DNA of 64,000 bases, taken from contig JADANN010000018.1 in assembly GCA_018806985.1 (NCBI GenBank), forward strand, positions 1,086,501-1,150,500. Reading direction: 5' to 3'. This DNA comes from Angiostrongylus vasorum. Its lineage: Eukaryota; Nematoda; Chromadorea; Rhabditida; Metastrongylidae. The number at the start of each line of letters is the position of its first letter. Within the stretch, counting starts at the first letter, position 1. The notes beneath the pieces are model-generated. The model ran no database searches. It was not told the origin of the DNA and saw nothing but the letters and a program-made list of their open reading frames with translations. This document shows, one piece after another, positions 14,531 to 25,440 of the stretch. A program made the position numbers and the translations under genes.

Positions 14531-14786
14531 GAATGATGAAGTTCTCGACGTTGATCAATCCCTGAGGGATGTGCCATGCATTCAACTTTATTAAGTATCG
14601 TTTGAGTGAGTGAATGCATATCTGGGCCTTTACAGTGACTTGCGGTGGCCTACCGATGTATCGAGCCATTGCTGGTATCCTCCCAGACAAGTCTGGTACC
14701 ATTTTGTCGACCCCGGAGGGAAGGAAGGCTTGGTGGGCTATGGATGCGGAGATTGATTCCGCCTCCAACCACTGCGCCACACGCGC
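14531..14786 (-). mobile_element. tRNA-derived SINE, family A, full length with target-site duplication
   Basis: The element is bounded by the 10-bp direct repeat CCGGTGTCAT (14521-14530 and 14787-14796). The paralogous RTE copy at about 314-324 shows the uninterrupted site. Read on the minus strand it begins GCGCGTGTGGCGCAGTGGTT (A box), carries GGAATCAATCTCC (B box, one mismatch), then TCCGGGGTCGACAAAATGGT, and ends GATCAACGTCGAGAACTTCA. Its length is 256 bp. This copy defines the ends of the family, and the target-site duplication implies LINE-assisted retroposition. Confidence 0.88.
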
Positions 14787-15459
14787 CCGGTGTCATAGAC
14801 AGTGTTGAACAGGTGGCGTCCTCTCGGCTTATCTAGTGACGTCGTACCTTATGTTTCTTCCTTGCATGGTCCATCAAGGACTCAGATGCAAGTGTGTGTA
14901 TTATAGCTACGGATCATCACCTTAATCACTTGCGATTTAAGCAGCATAGAATAGCCCTTAGATTTTAGCAGACTTCCGTACTCGTCCTAACTAACGCTTC
15001 AGTATTGGAGGCTCTTTCGGCGTTAGTGGTATAAGGCCCGTTTACTTAACTGTGTTTACCGTTTGGTACCCACGCATAACTTGCTGAAGGCTGAACTTTT
15101 GGGATGGGTATTCTCACGGGTAGGTTGCCATTCTCTCCTACAGTAAGTGGGGACCTCATTTGTTGTAGGCGGCTTCTGACCGTCTCCCATATACCTCTTT
15201 GTTACTTGACTGCAAGCTTTTGGAATTGCAGAATTGACTCATAGAGTACAATCTGCATAAACGAGAGCACACCACGCAGGCATTCATGAACATCTCCTCG
15301 TAAGTAGAGAAAGCATATGTCAAATTGGGACAGCAGAAACGGGAAGTACATTTCCTGGATCTGCCTTCATCTCAGGGAAGTATAATGTCGCTTTTGGTCC
15401 ATGGTTAAGCCTCTGTCAAAAAAGCTATGGTCCTGTGGTCCTTTCATGAGGGAGATGCG

Positions 15460-16540
15460 TGGTGTACCTAAAAATAGGACAAAAAAGGTTGCGCATTGAA
15501 ATCAAATTGTGCTAGTCAAAGCCTAGAGCAGCGTACATATCGATAATCAATGGTCATGGTCGTGGAAGGGCTAGGATTTGAAACAGGACGCGGTCACTGA
15601 GTCGCCAATTTGCGTACGCTAAGTTATTTAATTTACGTAATTGCTTTTCGTAGAAAAGTTTTTTATGAAAAAGATGATCAACAATGAGATTATCTGTTAG
15701 CTAGTTGATAGAGAGGTGGGAGGGCGATGGCATATATGGACGATCAGCTCCGGTTAATGGTCAACGCATAAGTATCGTTCCTCCCGTTCACTATATGTGC
15801 TGCGCCGATATACGTGCTCATTATGGTCCTTGTTTTCAATTGATTTTTCTGCAAATGTATTAGTTCCATTATTTCAAAATTTATTTGTTTACATGACTCG
15901 TCTTCACAACTACTTTGCGGTTCCTAGCACTTTTGGAATTCCCTTCGTTACCCCGAATTCATAATCCACGAAAATCTTCGTAGAACCATCTAATTAAGCA
16001 GCTGGTTGAGCATTATATTTTTTCATTATAAACGTCGAAAAATGCTGGGTGAGTCAAAACCTAGTGAACTTTTGGGATGGTGCTGCTATAACGCTTCCAG
16101 GGCTTTGCTACAGTAAGATGCCAGTCTTTGTGGACCGGAAGCTTTTCAGGAACAAACCTGGTACTGTTCTACCACATTCAACCGAATCCGAAAGGATGGC
16201 AAGCATTGTTGGCCTGGAAAGGGATCGAAGCTGGGGATATAGTCTGCATTGCACGGTACCTCAAACCACTGTATTGCACAAGCTCCTTAACGAGTTATTT
16301 GCAAGCAGATGTTTTTAAGCACTTAGCCTCATACGTTAACTACGTTTTAGTCGGAAATTTTTTGCTTATGTTTTAGATTATTTAGCCTACGAAATCGTTA
16401 ATGAATTTACATACGTCTGCTCTGTTCCTATTGGGCAGGCTCCATCGTGATCACTTTTCTATTTGAAAGGCTGTGTTCTGTCAGATGAAGTAGAAGAGTA
16501 CATTATGGCTTTTTTTAGATTTTTTGTGAACAAGACTGGT
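15460..16540. other. No gene recognised
   Basis: I see no exon series, RNA gene or clear repeat here. Short open frames at 16049-16376 have no motif and no convincing splice sites. Confidence 0.5.
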
Positions 16541-16547
16541 TTTCTAA

Positions 16548-16690
16548 ATGGCGGAAGTAGCGCAATAGTTAGAGCCCTGCTATTCATACGTCGTTGTTGG
16601 TTCGATCCGATGCCATCCGATGCTTCAAGTGCACCAAGCCCTTCCTTAATCCCTACAGATCGATAAATTTGGGCCATGCTTGGCTAGGAG
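16548..16690 (+). mobile_element. tRNA-derived SINE relic (family A-like)
   Basis: GTAGCGCAATAGTTAGAGCC (A box) is followed 40 nt later by TTGGTTCGATCCGATGCC (B box). The body diverges from the consensus SINE after that. Confidence 0.55.
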
Positions 16691-16954
16691 CATAAAAGCA
16701 CTGAGTGGTTACATCGATAAGACTCTATAAATCATTGTGCTTCCCAAATGTGCACTTAATCAACCTACGATACTAGAAGTGGAGTGATGACGTGGTGCGT
16801 GCCTAGGAAATTGATCGATTGCAAACGCTTTATCCTCTGCTATTCTACTGCGATATCAATTCCTCACCCACTTTTAACGCAAACACTGGCAATTGGACCA
16901 ACATCTTGTCATTGTTCGCAGTGACCTTTGAAACGTACACTGAAATATAACCAA

Positions 16955-17485
16955 AATAATTCTGAGATATTTGCAAAACTCCAGACCGTAGCTGTCGGCG
17001 GTGGGGAACGAACCCTCTATTACCCTTTGCGGAGAATAAGGTGTTCACACACCATACCATGCGGTTTTTCGGCTTCGCATTTCTTTCAGCCATATTTTAG
17101 CCCATAGGTGCTATGAGCAGTCATCCATCAACGGAATTGATCTGGGTAACATAAATCGACATTGAACCCAGTTAAGCTTAAGCTGTAGTATGAATCACAA
17201 CGTACTCACTTTTTTACTTACTGCCTATTCTTTTTTCATGGCAGTGTGTGATGTGAACTATAGCACCTATAGGTAAAAACAGGCTGAGAGAAAGGCGAAG
17301 CGAAAGACCTGCATGGTGTGATGGTGAACATCTTAGCTCCCGGAACAGGTAGTAGCGTGTCCGATCTCCACCTCACACACCAGCGGTCCAGAGTTTTGCA
17401 AATATCTCAGCATCATTGTGGCTATTTTTCGCGTCATATTCTGGCATGAAAAAAGAATAGACAGCCAATAAAAAGTGGCTACATT
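16955..17485. repeat. Family B repeat, inverted pair
   Basis: The minus-strand unit (about 16955-17240) and plus-strand unit (about 17255-17485) face each other around ATGGCAGTGTGTGATGTG. The plus unit shows CCTGCATGGTGTGATGGTGA and GTTTTGCAAATATCTCAGC. It is more diverged than the pair at 2945-3525 but has the same architecture. Confidence 0.65.
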
Positions 17486-17694
17486 GTGAAGTACACTGAT
17501 GTAGAAAAGATTTTAGAGCAAGTCGCTTCATAGTTATGAAGAGAAATATGTGATGTTTTTATACTCTAAAGAGTGCCTTTTAAACCTCCCTGTGGTAAAA
17601 CATTTATTTCCTACAAAGTAGTAACCGGGATTGAAGTAAAACCGTTCAGTCGTATGAGGTAGACAGTGATAAACAAAAGGATTCGCTTTTCTCA

Positions 17695-17712
17695 GATAAG
17701 GGCTCTATAAAA
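17695..17712 (+). promoter_or_regulatory. Possible promoter: GATA motif plus TATA box
   Basis: GATAAG (17695-17700) is followed by TATAAAA (17706-17712), about 45 nt upstream of a candidate exon. It is based on short motifs only. Confidence 0.2.
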
Positions 17713-17755
17713 TGAAAAATTATTTTTTTTCTAGTTGTTCAGTTATTAGTTTCAG

Positions 17756-17872
17756 CTTCGTTAACGTCACCACATTCGAGGAAGACTACCACCACGGACA
17801 ACGATTGCTCGAGAAAGAAACCAATGGAAATTTTGCTGGGGCCCGCACAACCAGAGAAGACGAGCCATCCAA
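17756..17872 (+). CDS. Candidate isolated exon, unrecognised
   Basis: The sequence between TTAGTTTCAG and GTAATC is 117 nt. Two frames are open through it, one reading FVNVTTFEEDYHHGQRLLEK and another rich in S, T, K and P. Base composition is higher in GC than its flanks. No neighbouring exon could be joined, and the function is unknown. Confidence 0.2.
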
Positions 17873-17879
17873 GTAATCA

Positions 17880-19300
17880 AACTAAGTAAATTAGTCATCA
17901 GTTGCACTATAAAACGCATTCGATCGAAATCTCAGCTATTATCGGCCGTGCAGTTGGATCACTTTGACTTCCTTAAGGCAGTTTTTTCTTAAATTTTTCT
18001 TCTTGTTGATACCGCTTCCATAGCATTAAACATTAGCCAGTTCGAAGGATTTTCACCTTTCTTCAATTCATTGAAAAAAATCGATCTTCATTACTCAAGA
18101 ATGTAAATGACGTATTCGTACCCGATGTTTTAATTACGAACACCTCCGCCGAAAAGATAATCGTCATAGGGGACGCCTGCATGCTCTTTGAGTACACTCT
18201 ACAGTTTTTTTCGCCCTTCTGTTGCCTATTCTTCTCATTATATGACTGACCTGTCCATGTTTCATTATTGATGTATGTTATCCTGAGTCTCGAAGACAAA
18301 GAGGCTGTGTGTACCGGGATCCAGATGTCAACAATTTGAATGACTAGCTAAACAGAAGTGAAGGATCGACTTTAAGGGCTTCCAATAGCATGGGAGTACA
18401 ACAGAAAGAAAATGGAAGACTTGCATCTGTTCCTCCTTTTCGATTTTACAGTTGGTGATCCCTTACGTACGCCTCGCTTCCAATGCGCATTCGAGTGGTT
18501 GGTGCAAGGTGCATTAAGGAAGCATGGAAGTAAGAGAAGGAACCTGAATTCCAGATAAAGAACCATCAGGAAGAGACACTGTTGTTTCCATCCAGTTGCA
18601 AAAGCCAGATGGCCCGCACACGAAATTCGTTCTCCCTGCAACCACTGGACTACAGTTGTTAACGAATAGATGTCATCTAATTTTGAGCGCTCAACCTAAG
18701 GACCATCAAGCCATTGTATAAGGCAATTTTCTTTTCTTCGATTTTCGTGTTGGCCACTACAACACGTTTTTACGGTTATGTCACTGGGAGATGTCAACCA
18801 ATACACATCAGGTCGTTGAAACTGGATTTGCTTCTAGTTGGGATTCTCGTCGTATATCTCTAGAAGTATTAGATGCATTGCGGGAAAGCTGCGATACTAT
18901 TCTTATGCCGCATTGATTAACACAACATACAACAAAGTAATTTACTGTTTGGGAGAGGGAATAATGCAATTGTTAGTGGAGCTGTAGAGCAGGAGGCAAA
19001 GACCCTAGTGCGATCTCCGCCCCCAAAGCTTTCCTCAATCCACGTGGGAAGGCTTTAGCCTGCCTATCTCCAAGATTACAAGAACATTTAACTCGACCAC
19101 CATTCCACGAAATTTCTAGAAAAGACGAATTTCTCAAATAGTGGCTGAAACAACATACGAAATGTTCGATGACCATGGTGGACGATGAGAGGGAGAAAAA
19201 CGAATCGAATATGAGAAGTGCTGCGGCTCCTACAGCAAATGTGATGGTGGGTTATTTAAAATAAAAAGTGAAAGTAAATTTAATGTTTTCTTGATGAGCG
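17880..19300. other. No gene recognised; possible SINE trace
   Basis: A possible degraded pol III SINE lies at 18965-19100 (GTGGAGCTGTAGAGCAGG then AGTGCGATCTCCG). The minus frame at 18372-18641 has a hydrophobic stretch but no splice context. Nothing else is supported. Confidence 0.35.
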
Positions 19301-19309
19301 AATACGAGA

Positions 19310-19690
19310 TTATTATTACTTACTTGATGGTTGACACTTGAATGGCCCGTCCCCCCTGCCGGCCCCAGCATAATGTCCATTACTCGGAGATTTGCTGGAT
19401 AAACCATTGTGGTTCCCTGGAATCCCGAGGTTAGCCTGACTGAGGTCTGTCCAGGTCTTCACCACCACAGGTAGTCGCAAACCTTGCGGATCAGAGAGGG
19501 ATTTGCCACCATGCGACTTTAATACCAGGACGGTGGTGGATCCTGGAATTGGTTTACTCTTAGCTAGGCTTCCTGATTGAAACGCCGGCCTCGTTCTCAG
19601 CTTGGGAAACCCTACCAGGCAATGAATCCCGCGCTGTACATCGCAGTCCAACATCCAGGAACACATCCCAGCCACGATGAGGAGGAATTC
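19310..19690. repeat. Dispersed repeat family C
   Basis: This roughly 380-nt unit runs from TTGACACTTGAATGGCCCGT to CCAGCCACGATGAGG. It recurs at 27370-27760 and, 5'-truncated, at 47745-47935. Its minus strand is open for 119 residues here (19675-19316), but the frame is not kept in the other copies. No known domain is visible. I take it as a non-coding repeat or the end of an unidentified retroelement. Confidence 0.65.
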
Positions 19691-19724
19691 CGTTAGGAGG
19701 ATTATTATTGCTACATTTATTAAT

Positions 19725-20700
19725 ACAGGATAGCTAACGTTTCGGCGGTTCCACCTTCTTCAGCCACTAGAAAGATCAAATTGAAAAGCAATCAACTCAG
19801 TCAAATATTTTAATAACCTAAGCAGACAAAACCTGACACATAAATTTCCATTCGCATAATATACAGCTTCTTCTAAATACTCACCGCTTTGTTCTTTGTA
19901 AACCTTGCAGTTATTTGGTGAGGGCCAGCCACACAAAGTATTAAATGGGCGAGGAACGCGTCTCGCTGAGGTCAAAAAATCAGCCTGAAGGCGTGATCGC
20001 AAGGCGCTCCTCCTTGCGGTTCATTTTTGGATCTTTGGTATTTATCCAAGACAGTCAAAAGTTTTAAACGCTGCTGTTTCGGATTCTTGTTCTACGATAG
20101 TGACTTCTACTACAAAATCTTCTCCGTTGTGTCACATGTCTCGCCCCGTTATTCTTTTGGTATCTAATGTAGCTTATTTTAACTCCCAACAGGCTCTCGA
20201 TTTCTTCTCAATTCTGCTTAAAACGATTCCTGCGCAAAATTTGCAGCTTTGCTTCGAAACCTCTACTGTATACTTGTGTCCTATATGCTCCTCGATCATA
20301 AAAATCGTACCCAAACTCATGCAATTACATTCTCCACCGTTTGTGCATAATGTGCAAATTTCCATTTCGCAGAAAAAGTTATACAAACCGTTACCAAGTA
20401 GCTGGCGCCTTCTAGTGCTCGGTGCTGTTTCAATCAATGCTAGTGAAATTCCTAGACCGGTTCTTCTTAGGCAACGTTCTGTAACTTCACTTATTTTATT
20501 GGGAATAAAGGCCACGATAAACAGAACCTTACTGTCGCTAGAATTATCGTGTGGGAGCATGGTTACACCTCTACATCTATCCCAAGGAACTGCTGTTCCG
20601 TAGTCATTGGAAACGACTATTTGCCACACGACTTTCGAAAACTCTTCCCCCTGCTCTCTTCCTTTGCACACCCTGCTGGCCGTGCAAAACATGTTTCTTT
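19725..20700 (-). mobile_element. Penelope-like element 3' part with linker and GIY-YIG region
   Basis: The minus strand is open from 20692 to 20174 (172 residues). It contains VAFIPNKISEVTERCLRRTG, the segment N-terminal to the endonuclease, then STRRRQLLGNGLYNFFCEME and the cysteine-rich linker CTLCTNGGECNCMSLG. The GIY-YIG core that follows is damaged (IFMIEEHIGHKYTVEVS), and further matches (WIN..NPKMN-like) continue in other frames to about 20020. A hammerhead-like motif (19731-19763) marks the 3' end. This is the longest PLE ORF in the window. Reverse transcriptase is absent. Confidence 0.75.
19731..19763 (-). ncRNA. Hammerhead-ribozyme-like motif of PLE
   Basis: On the minus strand it reads GGCTGAAGA, an extra A, GGTG-GAAC-CGCC as helix II with loop (one G-U pair), GAAA, then CGTTAGC. 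The core is well kept. The helix I strand GGCT overlaps the first bases of the core because one CT of the usual GGCTCTGA is lost. Confidence 0.5.
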
Positions 20701-20759
20701 TTTTTTCTCAAAACAAACAGCGCGTTTTTGCTACTTGGCAATCGTTAGCACTTGGTGAT

Positions 20760-21080
20760 GTGGGCATTTTTGGATAGGTTAATTATGAACGTTCAGAAAT
20801 GAAAGCCAGTTTCCTTTCGGTTTCTTCCACTTGAATGTTATGTACTCTGACTGTTCGTCCAGCAGCTCAAGAATTTGTCCATTTCGTTATGTGTGGAGCA
20901 AATGACAAAATATTAATCTGTACATCTTCGATAGAGTGATAGCCGGAGATCTATTATCGTTGCCTCCACTTTAGGTATGAACGGAAAAGGAAGACTTGGT
21001 GGCAGTCACTGTTCCATTGCCAACAACATTTGTGCATAATATTTTCCGGACCATCCCAGGATAGGAACTTTAAGCACTTC
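20760..21080. other. No feature seen
   Basis: There is no coding, RNA or repeat signal that I can support here. Confidence 0.4.
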
Positions 21081-21082
21081 TT

Positions 21083-21352
21083 TAGGACGGCCTAGAGCAT
21101 TTCATGAGGGATGCACTATGCGTTAGACTTCATTAAGCATCGTATGGAGGTGAATGAATGCATACTTGGCCTACACAATGATTTGCGGTGGCATACCGAT
21201 GTAGTGAGTCAGTGCTCCTGTCCTCCCAGACAAGTCTGGTACCGATTTGCTGACCCCGGAGGGATGGAAGGCTTGGTGAGCCACGGGCGCGGGGATCAAT
21301 TCCACATGTGTGTTACATGACGCCTCCGACTACTGCGCCACACCTGCCCCTT
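21083..21352 (-). mobile_element. tRNA-derived SINE, family A
   Basis: Read on the minus strand: TGTGGCGCAGTAGTCGGAGG (A box), GGAATTGATCCCCGCGCCC (B box), TCCATCCCTCCGGGGTCAGC and CCAGACTTGTCTGGGAGGAC. It is nearly full length; the distal tail (CTCATGAAATGCTCTAGG) is diverged. Confidence 0.75.
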
Positions 21353-21354
21353 GG

Positions 21355-22980
21355 ACAAGCCATACATATTTGTTATCACTTCGTCTTGCCTAAGGAGTTT
21401 GAAGATGGCTTGCTTAGCGGAGTCATTCGACACTTTTTTATAAAGGGCTGATTCACTGAGAATAGACAGTTTTATTGTTTGCTTAACTTACGCAACAATT
21501 CATTGGCTCAGGTCTTTTCTGTGCTATCGTCATGTTGGGTTTTTTATACGAAGAATAACACCATTAAATCGAAATCGCCATTTTCTGGTGTGGAGCTTCG
21601 TTAATGTGCACGAGATGTGCGAAGATCTGTCTTGCCTTGTCAAGCAAGCTGGTTTTTTCATTCAGTTTTGAAGCAGACCTCAGAGATCTATAGGAGCCTC
21701 GTCAAGCTCTACTATGGTACGGTTTGCTTCTAGTTGAGCATCAAGATCTATCAAAATATTTCCGGTTGAGAAGACTCTGCTGGGATGATGAATTATCGCT
21801 TCACAACGCCCTTCGACCCTTTTGAACATCCACCTTCCAAGAGTGAGTTAACAAGCTACTTGATGGACAACCAAATGACGGTGTAAGGATTTTAAGATAA
21901 CATTCACAAAAAGCAAAATTTGTCTACGGTTTCTATCAATCGTTCACAGAATCATAGACAGATATCTGGAAATGTAACCGGTGGTCATATTTCGATAATA
22001 TCAGTGTTTATATAGAAATCAGTTTAATATTAATTGTCTACCACAAGAAATTCACACATTCTCAGATAAAATGGATGGGGTCAAATTAGTCAAACGCTTG
22101 CTTGGTTACCTAAATAACTTGTCTTCGCATATCGCATACTAGCACTCCTTCCAATGTTTTCATTGTCTGGTAACCCTCATCCATTTAAGTGATTGGGCTC
22201 ATTTGTATGTTCGGCTGGAACTTGAGGACCTGCCGTCTTTTTCCATTGCCACTCTCAATGCTGATCAAGCGCGATTTCTCTGAATCTCCGATTGGAAGGG
22301 TGTTCTCAAGTCATCTTCACAGGCAGTTTCTACCCTTTCAATGAGATTTACTAACTTGCGACTCGAAGCCGTCCGGGGCAATTGCGATTCTTATGACAGC
22401 GGATAATGTTAACATTCTTCACTCGGTCACCCGAGGATGGTGAAACATGGCAAATCCCAATTGAACCAGTTACAAAGATAGAGTAAAGTATAATGGATCA
22501 TATACATGCGATATCAACAAAGCGGCAAAATAGCTGATGATGAGATGTCGATGACAATAACAGCAGCATCAAGAACAAACAGTAAAAATAGTAAGAACAA
22601 TAAATATAATAAAATAAGTAGCAATGGCTTGCTATACATGGACCTCATCTGCAGCTTTGAGAGTCATTGAATCACATATAGTGGAAGTCCCATTCGTCTT
22701 CACTCAGCGGCCTATCGTTGATAATGAGTCATGCTTCTTCTTTTTCGTCACACATTTGTCCCTGCTCTTATCAACGATCAGAGTCAAAGATTATTTTCAG
22801 TAGACAGAAAAAGAAATTATACCAGCCGTCCATCTCTTACTTCAAATTTTGCAGTAAAGTTCAGCTGTAATTGTAGTTGTCGAGGTAGATAAAGAAGTGA
22901 CATTCACTAGGGATCTACTGGTCTAGCTAATAGATCGAGTTAGCTGGAAGTCTCGGTAAGTCAGACTTTCATATTCGAAC
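21355..22980. other. No gene recognised
   Basis: There are no convincing exons. A minor A-rich stretch at 22555-22620 (AACAGCAGCATCAAGAAC then AATAAATATAATAAAATAAG) is simple-sequence-like. Confidence 0.4.
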
Positions 22981-22984
22981 GCAA

Positions 22985-23315
22985 AAAATAGGTAGTAAAT
23001 AAAAAGTGACTACATCATGTTTTATACTATGGCTTCAGCTTAGTCGGGTTCAATGTCGATTTGTGTCCCCAGAACAATTTTGTTTACGAATGATTGCACC
23101 TATAGGATAAAAGACGGCCGAGTGAAAGGGGAAACCAAGGACCCGCATGGTGTGGTGGTGAACACGTTAACTATGAAGAGCGTAATAGTGTGCTTGATCT
23201 ACACCGCAGACACCTGTGGTCCGAAGTTTGCAAGTATCTCAGAATAATTATTATTTCACGTAATACCATGCCATAAAAAAAGAAAAGACAGTAGATAAAA
23301 ACGACTATATTGTGA
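22985..23315 (+). repeat. Family B repeat, single copy
   Basis: GGACCCGCATGGTGTGGTGG (A-box-like) and ACACCTGTGGTCCGAAGTTT follow the family flank AGCTTAGTCGGGTTCAATGTCG. The B-box-like stretch is diverged (GTGTGCTTGATCTACACC). Confidence 0.65.
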
Positions 23316-23639
23316 CTTACCCTTTCTTGTTATTTTAGAGTTTTCCTAAAATACATTTTACTACAGCGTATGGGCCAGCGTGAGACTTTAGAATTGGTTA
23401 CGATACATCTACGGCCTTTCAAGTTTGAAAAAGCCGTCATAACCTTCTTTTTCTAGCAAATTTAGAATCGAATTCCTTTCGTGCATCATACTATATCCAT
23501 TTGCACAGGACATTATTTAACACTATTCGATTCTAGTCAATTCAATTCAACTCGACTTCGAATATCGACAACACATCCAACTCAGGAAACCCGCTGAAGA
23601 CAACCAAATCAAGTGATTTCAGGTCTAAAAACAGTAACA

Positions 23640-23790
23640 ATGTATATGCTATCTATCATTTTTTCACAACAGGGTATTACCTGAAAAACAACTGCAATGA
23701 AGCTGAGATACTTGCAAAACTTCGACCACAGGTCATACCGAATCGCGATTGCCCCCTCCCCCGGAAAGGATAAAACTTTGCCATTTAAAA
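23640..23790 (-). repeat. Family B repeat, partial
   Basis: CAGGGTATTACCTG, GCTGAGATACTTGCAAAACT and CCCCCGGAAAGGATAAAAC match the distal half of family B on the minus strand. Confidence 0.5.
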
Positions 23791-23799
23791 AGAATCCCG

Positions 23800-25020
23800 T
23801 GTTAAGTACTTTTCCAGTTTCATACTACCCTTCTGCCTTTCCATCTCGAGTGAACACCCTGAGAAGCAAACTTTTATTTTTGCGAAACTGACACGTTTCC
23901 AAAGCGAAATCTATGGCGACAAGAAAATCAACCAGCAGTCGAGCCCAGAGGCAAAAAGTTGGAAGACCACCATAAACGATGGATTCAAAGAGACGAATCG
24001 AGTGGAAGAAGTCCCCAGATCCGCTCAGTGGAAATGAAATGCTCTTGTATAAAATCAAAAAGAAAGTGGCTTTCATTTAACAACAGCATGATGGATGTAT
24101 TACTATATTGACAGACCTGCACAACGTTGTTGAAGTAACTTTTACTGTGGCCAGAATTTTCGTGGAAATAAGTCCCATCTTAGTGATGATAACGAGTTTG
24201 CCTAAGTTTATCAGCACGACAAGGCATCATTCCGAAGCTCCTTCTATCACATATTGATTTCTTTCGCTTTTCGACATTATAAACTTCAGTAATTGATATG
24301 AAGCTCCCTGGAATCCACAGATCCTAGGCAACTGGATACGAAGTGCTTCTTATTCGACTAAGATGAAGTGCTACTTTTTTAGAACCCATGGAGCTTCTTT
24401 TTTCTTCTTCTCATAGATCGTAGCTCGGACACGATAGAACAAAACGGATTTCGTTTAGCCCAATGCGATGGCAGTCCCATTTGCACCGTCGTTACTGTTG
24501 GGGAGATGAGCGCGTGCTTTAAGGGAACTGAATTTTGTTTTTCAGTTCCTTCGTTCTATGTATTTAATAAACATCATATTTCGCGAAGGAAAAATCAATA
24601 CGTATACCTTTAGAGCGCTGTACCAAAGTCTCAATTATAAGGTCATCAAGTTTCCCACATCCTTAAGTATTCTTCTTATCGAAAGTCACCGAAAACTGTC
24701 CAAAGAATCATTGTTTCACCACTTGCCATGTTTTGTCTCTAGTAAGGCAGAATGTTACCCTCTAAATGTTATCAGCGATCTGATGACGACTCATTGCTCA
24801 GCCTATCGCAATGAGTCGTGATCGAATGAATGACTTCGTGTGTGACAAATACTTGTCTCCAAATTGCTACGTCTTCACATTAATCCTTTATGCACACAAA
24901 ATGTGTTTTATTCTGTTCCAGTTTATTGACCCTTTATTATTAACGAAACGACTGATTGTAAATAAATCCGCTACACGTAACTGCATAAGATATCACCACA
25001 GTATCGCTGATATGCTTTAT
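23800..25020. other. No gene recognised
   Basis: The longest frames (24558-24821 and 24811-25074, plus) lack motifs or splice support. A short block at 23900-23990 (GAGCCCAGAGGCAAAAAGTTG) loosely resembles 61745-61830. Confidence 0.35.
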
Positions 25021-25027
25021 TCAAAGG

Positions 25028-25165
25028 TGAGTTTATCGCAGTGGATAGAGTTGGTCGTACCAGACGGTTCTTGAATCGAGTCCAACCCCCAGGTCTTGCT
25101 AAGCCTCCCATCCTACAAGGGTTAGGAAATTGATGCCAGACTTGTCTGAGAAGTTAAACAGCACT
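25028..25165 (+). mobile_element. tRNA-derived SINE relic
   Basis: TTTATCGCAGTGGATAGAGT (A box) and TCTTGAATCGAGTCCAACCC (B box) precede GCCTCCCATCCTACAAGG and GATGCCAGACTTGTCTGAGA, all matching family A with changes. Confidence 0.6.
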
Positions 25166-25419
25166 TACTTAATATATAGATCTTTATTCTAAGGCTAACT
25201 ACTAGTGGAGTAGAATACATTGCGTATCCCTAATGGATTTGTCAACTCCGAGCGCGGTATAAATTATGCTTTTTGTGTGGCTTACTAGTCTTTGTTTTAT
25301 TACTGGTTCATCATCACCGAAAAGATTCTCGACGAATTTGTGGCAAATGGGTGCACGCCTTATACCGTATAACTATAATATGCTTATGGCGATATCATTA
25401 CAGTATCCTAACAAAGACG

Positions 25420-25440
25420 TTTTAGGTTTAGATATCACAG
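25420..25440 (+). promoter_or_regulatory. Probable trans-splice acceptor for the DUF229 gene
   Basis: GTTTTAGGTTTAG ends at 25431, 9 nt before the proposed ATG. A strong acceptor just upstream of the first ATG, with no credible upstream exon, is the usual look of an SL-accepting nematode gene. Confidence 0.4.

Larger units (their letters stand above)
11020..15455 (-). mobile_element. RTE-type LINE, degraded copy with nested insertions
   Basis: Minus-strand segments match the 57215-60545 copy throughout. The C-terminal tail is at 11.1-11.4 kb. The reverse transcriptase is at 11.7-12.6 kb; the 12306-12596 frame contains EIRHAISSVKNRTAPGLD and TKLPPVL. The endonuclease is at 14.0-14.5 kb (ALTIFPVCAPTSSYD). 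The 5' terminus is at 15455 (CCTTTCATGAGGGAGATGCG). Stops and frameshifts are everywhere. A PLE fragment splits it at about 13080-13990 and a SINE at 14531-14786, so this is the oldest element of the stack. Confidence 0.8.

Noticed and set aside
20100..20603. 167-codon plus-strand frame
   Set aside because: It lies opposite the PLE minus-strand frame, which carries recognisable linker and cysteine motifs.
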